Positions 62,260 to 64,000 of a stretch of 64,000 nucleotides of DNA are shown in pieces. The position numbers and the translations under genes were made by a program. The stretch spans positions 62,001-126,000 of the forward strand of contig CAMDTW010000240.1 in NCBI GenBank assembly GCA_945910005.1. The letters run 5' to 3'. Each line of letters starts with the position of its first letter. Position 1 is the first letter of the stretch. This DNA is from Isoperla grammatica. Lineage: Eukaryota; Arthropoda; Insecta; Plecoptera; Perlodidae. A model generated the notes under the pieces. The model was given only the letters and a program-made list of their open reading frames with translations. It made no database searches and was not told where the DNA came from.

Positions 62260-64000
62260 CGCTCTAAAACAACGATTTGTCAACTTTGGTTGAAACCCTT
62301 AGGAATCCCAGCCGTATGCAAGATTCCTCTTAAAACTGGAAGTTTGTGGTAGATAGACTGAAATCAGCCAATTTCTATTTTTTATGCATATTTTAACCAA
62401 AAAAGACGAAAAAACTCAATTTATGCATTTTCATTATACTCTTGAAGAATGCAACCTATAATTCTTATTTTTCAACGGAGGGTGTAACTTCTATAAAAAT
62501 TATCGAAATGTGACGAAATGGATAAATTGTGCTTATTGGAGCCTGAAACGCTCTAAAACAACGATTTGTCAACTTTGGTTGAAACTCTTAGGAATCCCAG
62601 CCGTATGCAAGATTCCTCTTAAAACTGGAAGTTTGTGGTAGATAGACTGAAATCAGCCAATTTCTATTTTTTATGCATATTTTAACCAAAAGCGAAAAAA
62701 AAACTCAATTTATGCATTTTCATAATACTCTTGAAGAATAAAAACTATAATTCTTATTTTTCAACGGAGGGTGTAACTTCTATAGAAGTTATCGAAATGT
62801 GACGAAATGGACAAATTGTGCTAATTGGAGCCTAAAACGCTCTAAAACAACGATTTGTGCAATTTGGTTGAAACCCTTAGGAATCCCAGCCGTATGCAAG
62901 ATTCCTCTTAAAACTAAAAATTTGTGGTAGATAGACTAAAATCAGCCAATTTCTATATTTTATGCATATTTTAACCAAAAACGACTTAAAACCTCAATTT
63001 ATGCATTTTCATAATACTCTTGAAGAATAAAAACTATAATTCTTATTTTTCAACGGAGGGTGTAACTTCTATAGAAGTTATCAAAATGTGACGAAATGGA
63101 CAAATTGTGCTTATTGGAGCCTGAAACGCTCTTAAACAACGATTTGTCAACTTTGGTTGAAACCCTTAGGAATCACAGCCGTATGCAAGATTCCTCTTAA
63201 AACTGGAAGTTTGTGGTAGATAGACTGAAATCAGCAAATTTCTATAATTTATGTATATTTTAACCAAAAACTACCAAAAACCTCAATTTATGCATTTTCA
63301 TAATACTCTTAAAGAATAACAAATATAATTCTTATTTTTCAACGAAGGGTGTAACTTCTATAGATGTTATCGTAATGTGACGAAATGGACAAATTGTGCT
63401 TATTGGAGCCTGAATCGTTCTAAAACAACGATTTGTCAACTTTGGTTGAAACACTTAGGTATCCCAGCTGTATGCAAGATTCTTCTTAAAACTCGAAGTT
63501 TGTGGTAGATAGACTGAACTCAGCCAATTTCTATATTTTATGCATATTTTAACCAAAAACGACCAAAAAACTCAATTTATGCATTTTCATAATACTCTTT
63601 CAGAATGCACACTAACATTATTATTTTTCAACGGTTGGTGTAACTTCTAAAGTAGTTATCGAAATGTGACGAAATGGACAAATTTTGCTTATTGGACCCT
63701 AAAACGCTCTAAAACAACGATTTGTCAACTTTGGTTGAAACCCTTAGGAATCCCAGCCGTATGCAAGATTCCTCTTAAAACTGGAAGTTTGTGGTAGATA
63801 GACTAAAATCAGCCAATTTCTATTTTTTATGCATATTTTAACCAAAAACGACGAAAAAACTCAATTTATGCATTTTCATTATAATCTTGAAGAATGCAAC
63901 CTATAATTCTTATTTTTCGACGGAGGGTGTAACTTCTATAGAATTTATCGAAATGTGACGAAATGGACAAATTGTGCTTATTGGAGCCTGAAACGCTCTA

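Larger units (their letters stand above)
46104..64000. repeat. 289-bp satellite array (~62 copies)
   Basis: The word atgcaagattcctcttaaaactgg recurs every 289 bases (for example 46,142, 46,431, 46,720, 47,009) through to the window edge. Landmarks within a unit, in order, are ggttgaaacccttaggaatcccagccg, gtggtagatagactgaaatcagccaatttct, tgcatattttaaccaaaaacgac, caatttatgcattttcat, caacggagggtgtaacttctatagaagttatcg and aatggacaaattgtgcttattggagcctgaaacgctc. A second, diverged class of monomer carries ctgtatgcaag, aaaactcgaag, cacactaacattatt and ctaaagtagttatcg. No open frame of note is present. The first copy is entered at about 46,104. Confidence 0.97.

Noticed and set aside
46104..64000. 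Hammerhead ribozyme in the 289-bp monomer
   Set aside because: I looked for the CTGATGA and GAAA core on both strands; tgtgacgaaatgg and ggctgatttcag are near but do not form the core.

Overview
This window looks like heterochromatin-like nuclear DNA of an animal, most likely an invertebrate. It has long satellite arrays, spliced genes with GT-AG introns, a Helitron transposon, tRNA-derived repeat relics and microsatellites. There are no bacterial operons, rRNA genes or CRISPR arrays. The many copies of the palindromic word TAGGCCTA in introns suggest a marine invertebrate, but I cannot fix the phylum from the sequence.

Layout. (1) 1-17,150 is a tandem array of a ~2.06-2.08 kb A-rich satellite unit, 8.3 copies, each with one G-rich block. 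It contains near-identical segmental duplications at offsets of +8,282 and +6,196. (2) 17,150-18,915 is a degenerate border made of short tRNA-like repeat modules and a (TGGAA)n array. (3) 18,915-40,110 is a low-satellite gene island. It holds a plus-strand six-exon gene of unknown function (19,879-23,100), a stretch with no convincing gene (23,110-27,060) containing small mobile-element relics, and a minus-strand Helitron Rep/helicase gene (27,064-39,940). The Helitron's third exon is an uninterrupted reading frame of about 7.2 kb. Its second intron holds a ~282-bp G-rich satellite of about 14 copies (34,581-38,720). (4) 40,191-41,935 is a 1.7 kb pentamer array (GTAGT/GTCGT)n. (5) 41,980-45,496 is 1.7 further units of the 2.07 kb satellite, ending in a 28-base A run. 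(6) 45,524-46,103 is a short unique spacer. (7) 46,104-64,000 is about 62 copies of a 289-bp satellite with higher-order repeats, including an 11-monomer, 3,176-bp block present twice. It runs off the right edge.

Two genes in the window are convincing. The first is a small spliced gene reconstructed from splice signals. It has six exons, five introns that are all phase 1, and 147 codons. Exons 2/3 and 4/5 are homologous pairs, so it grew by tandem exon duplication. It has an acidic first half, a proline-rich middle and an Arg/Trp-rich basic segment before an Asn-rich tail. I do not recognise the family. The second is an OTU-containing Helitron Rep/helicase. Two small upstream exons (39,935-39,940 and 38,771-38,909) join the long exon in perfect phase, giving a predicted protein of 2,440 residues. 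It has three OTU-like copies, a HUH relaxase motif, a two-tyrosine motif and a PIF1-type helicase. The two genes converge on the 23-27 kb interval.

The short open frames scattered through the satellites, the TG/TH repeats and the pentamer arrays are products of repeat composition and are not annotated as genes.
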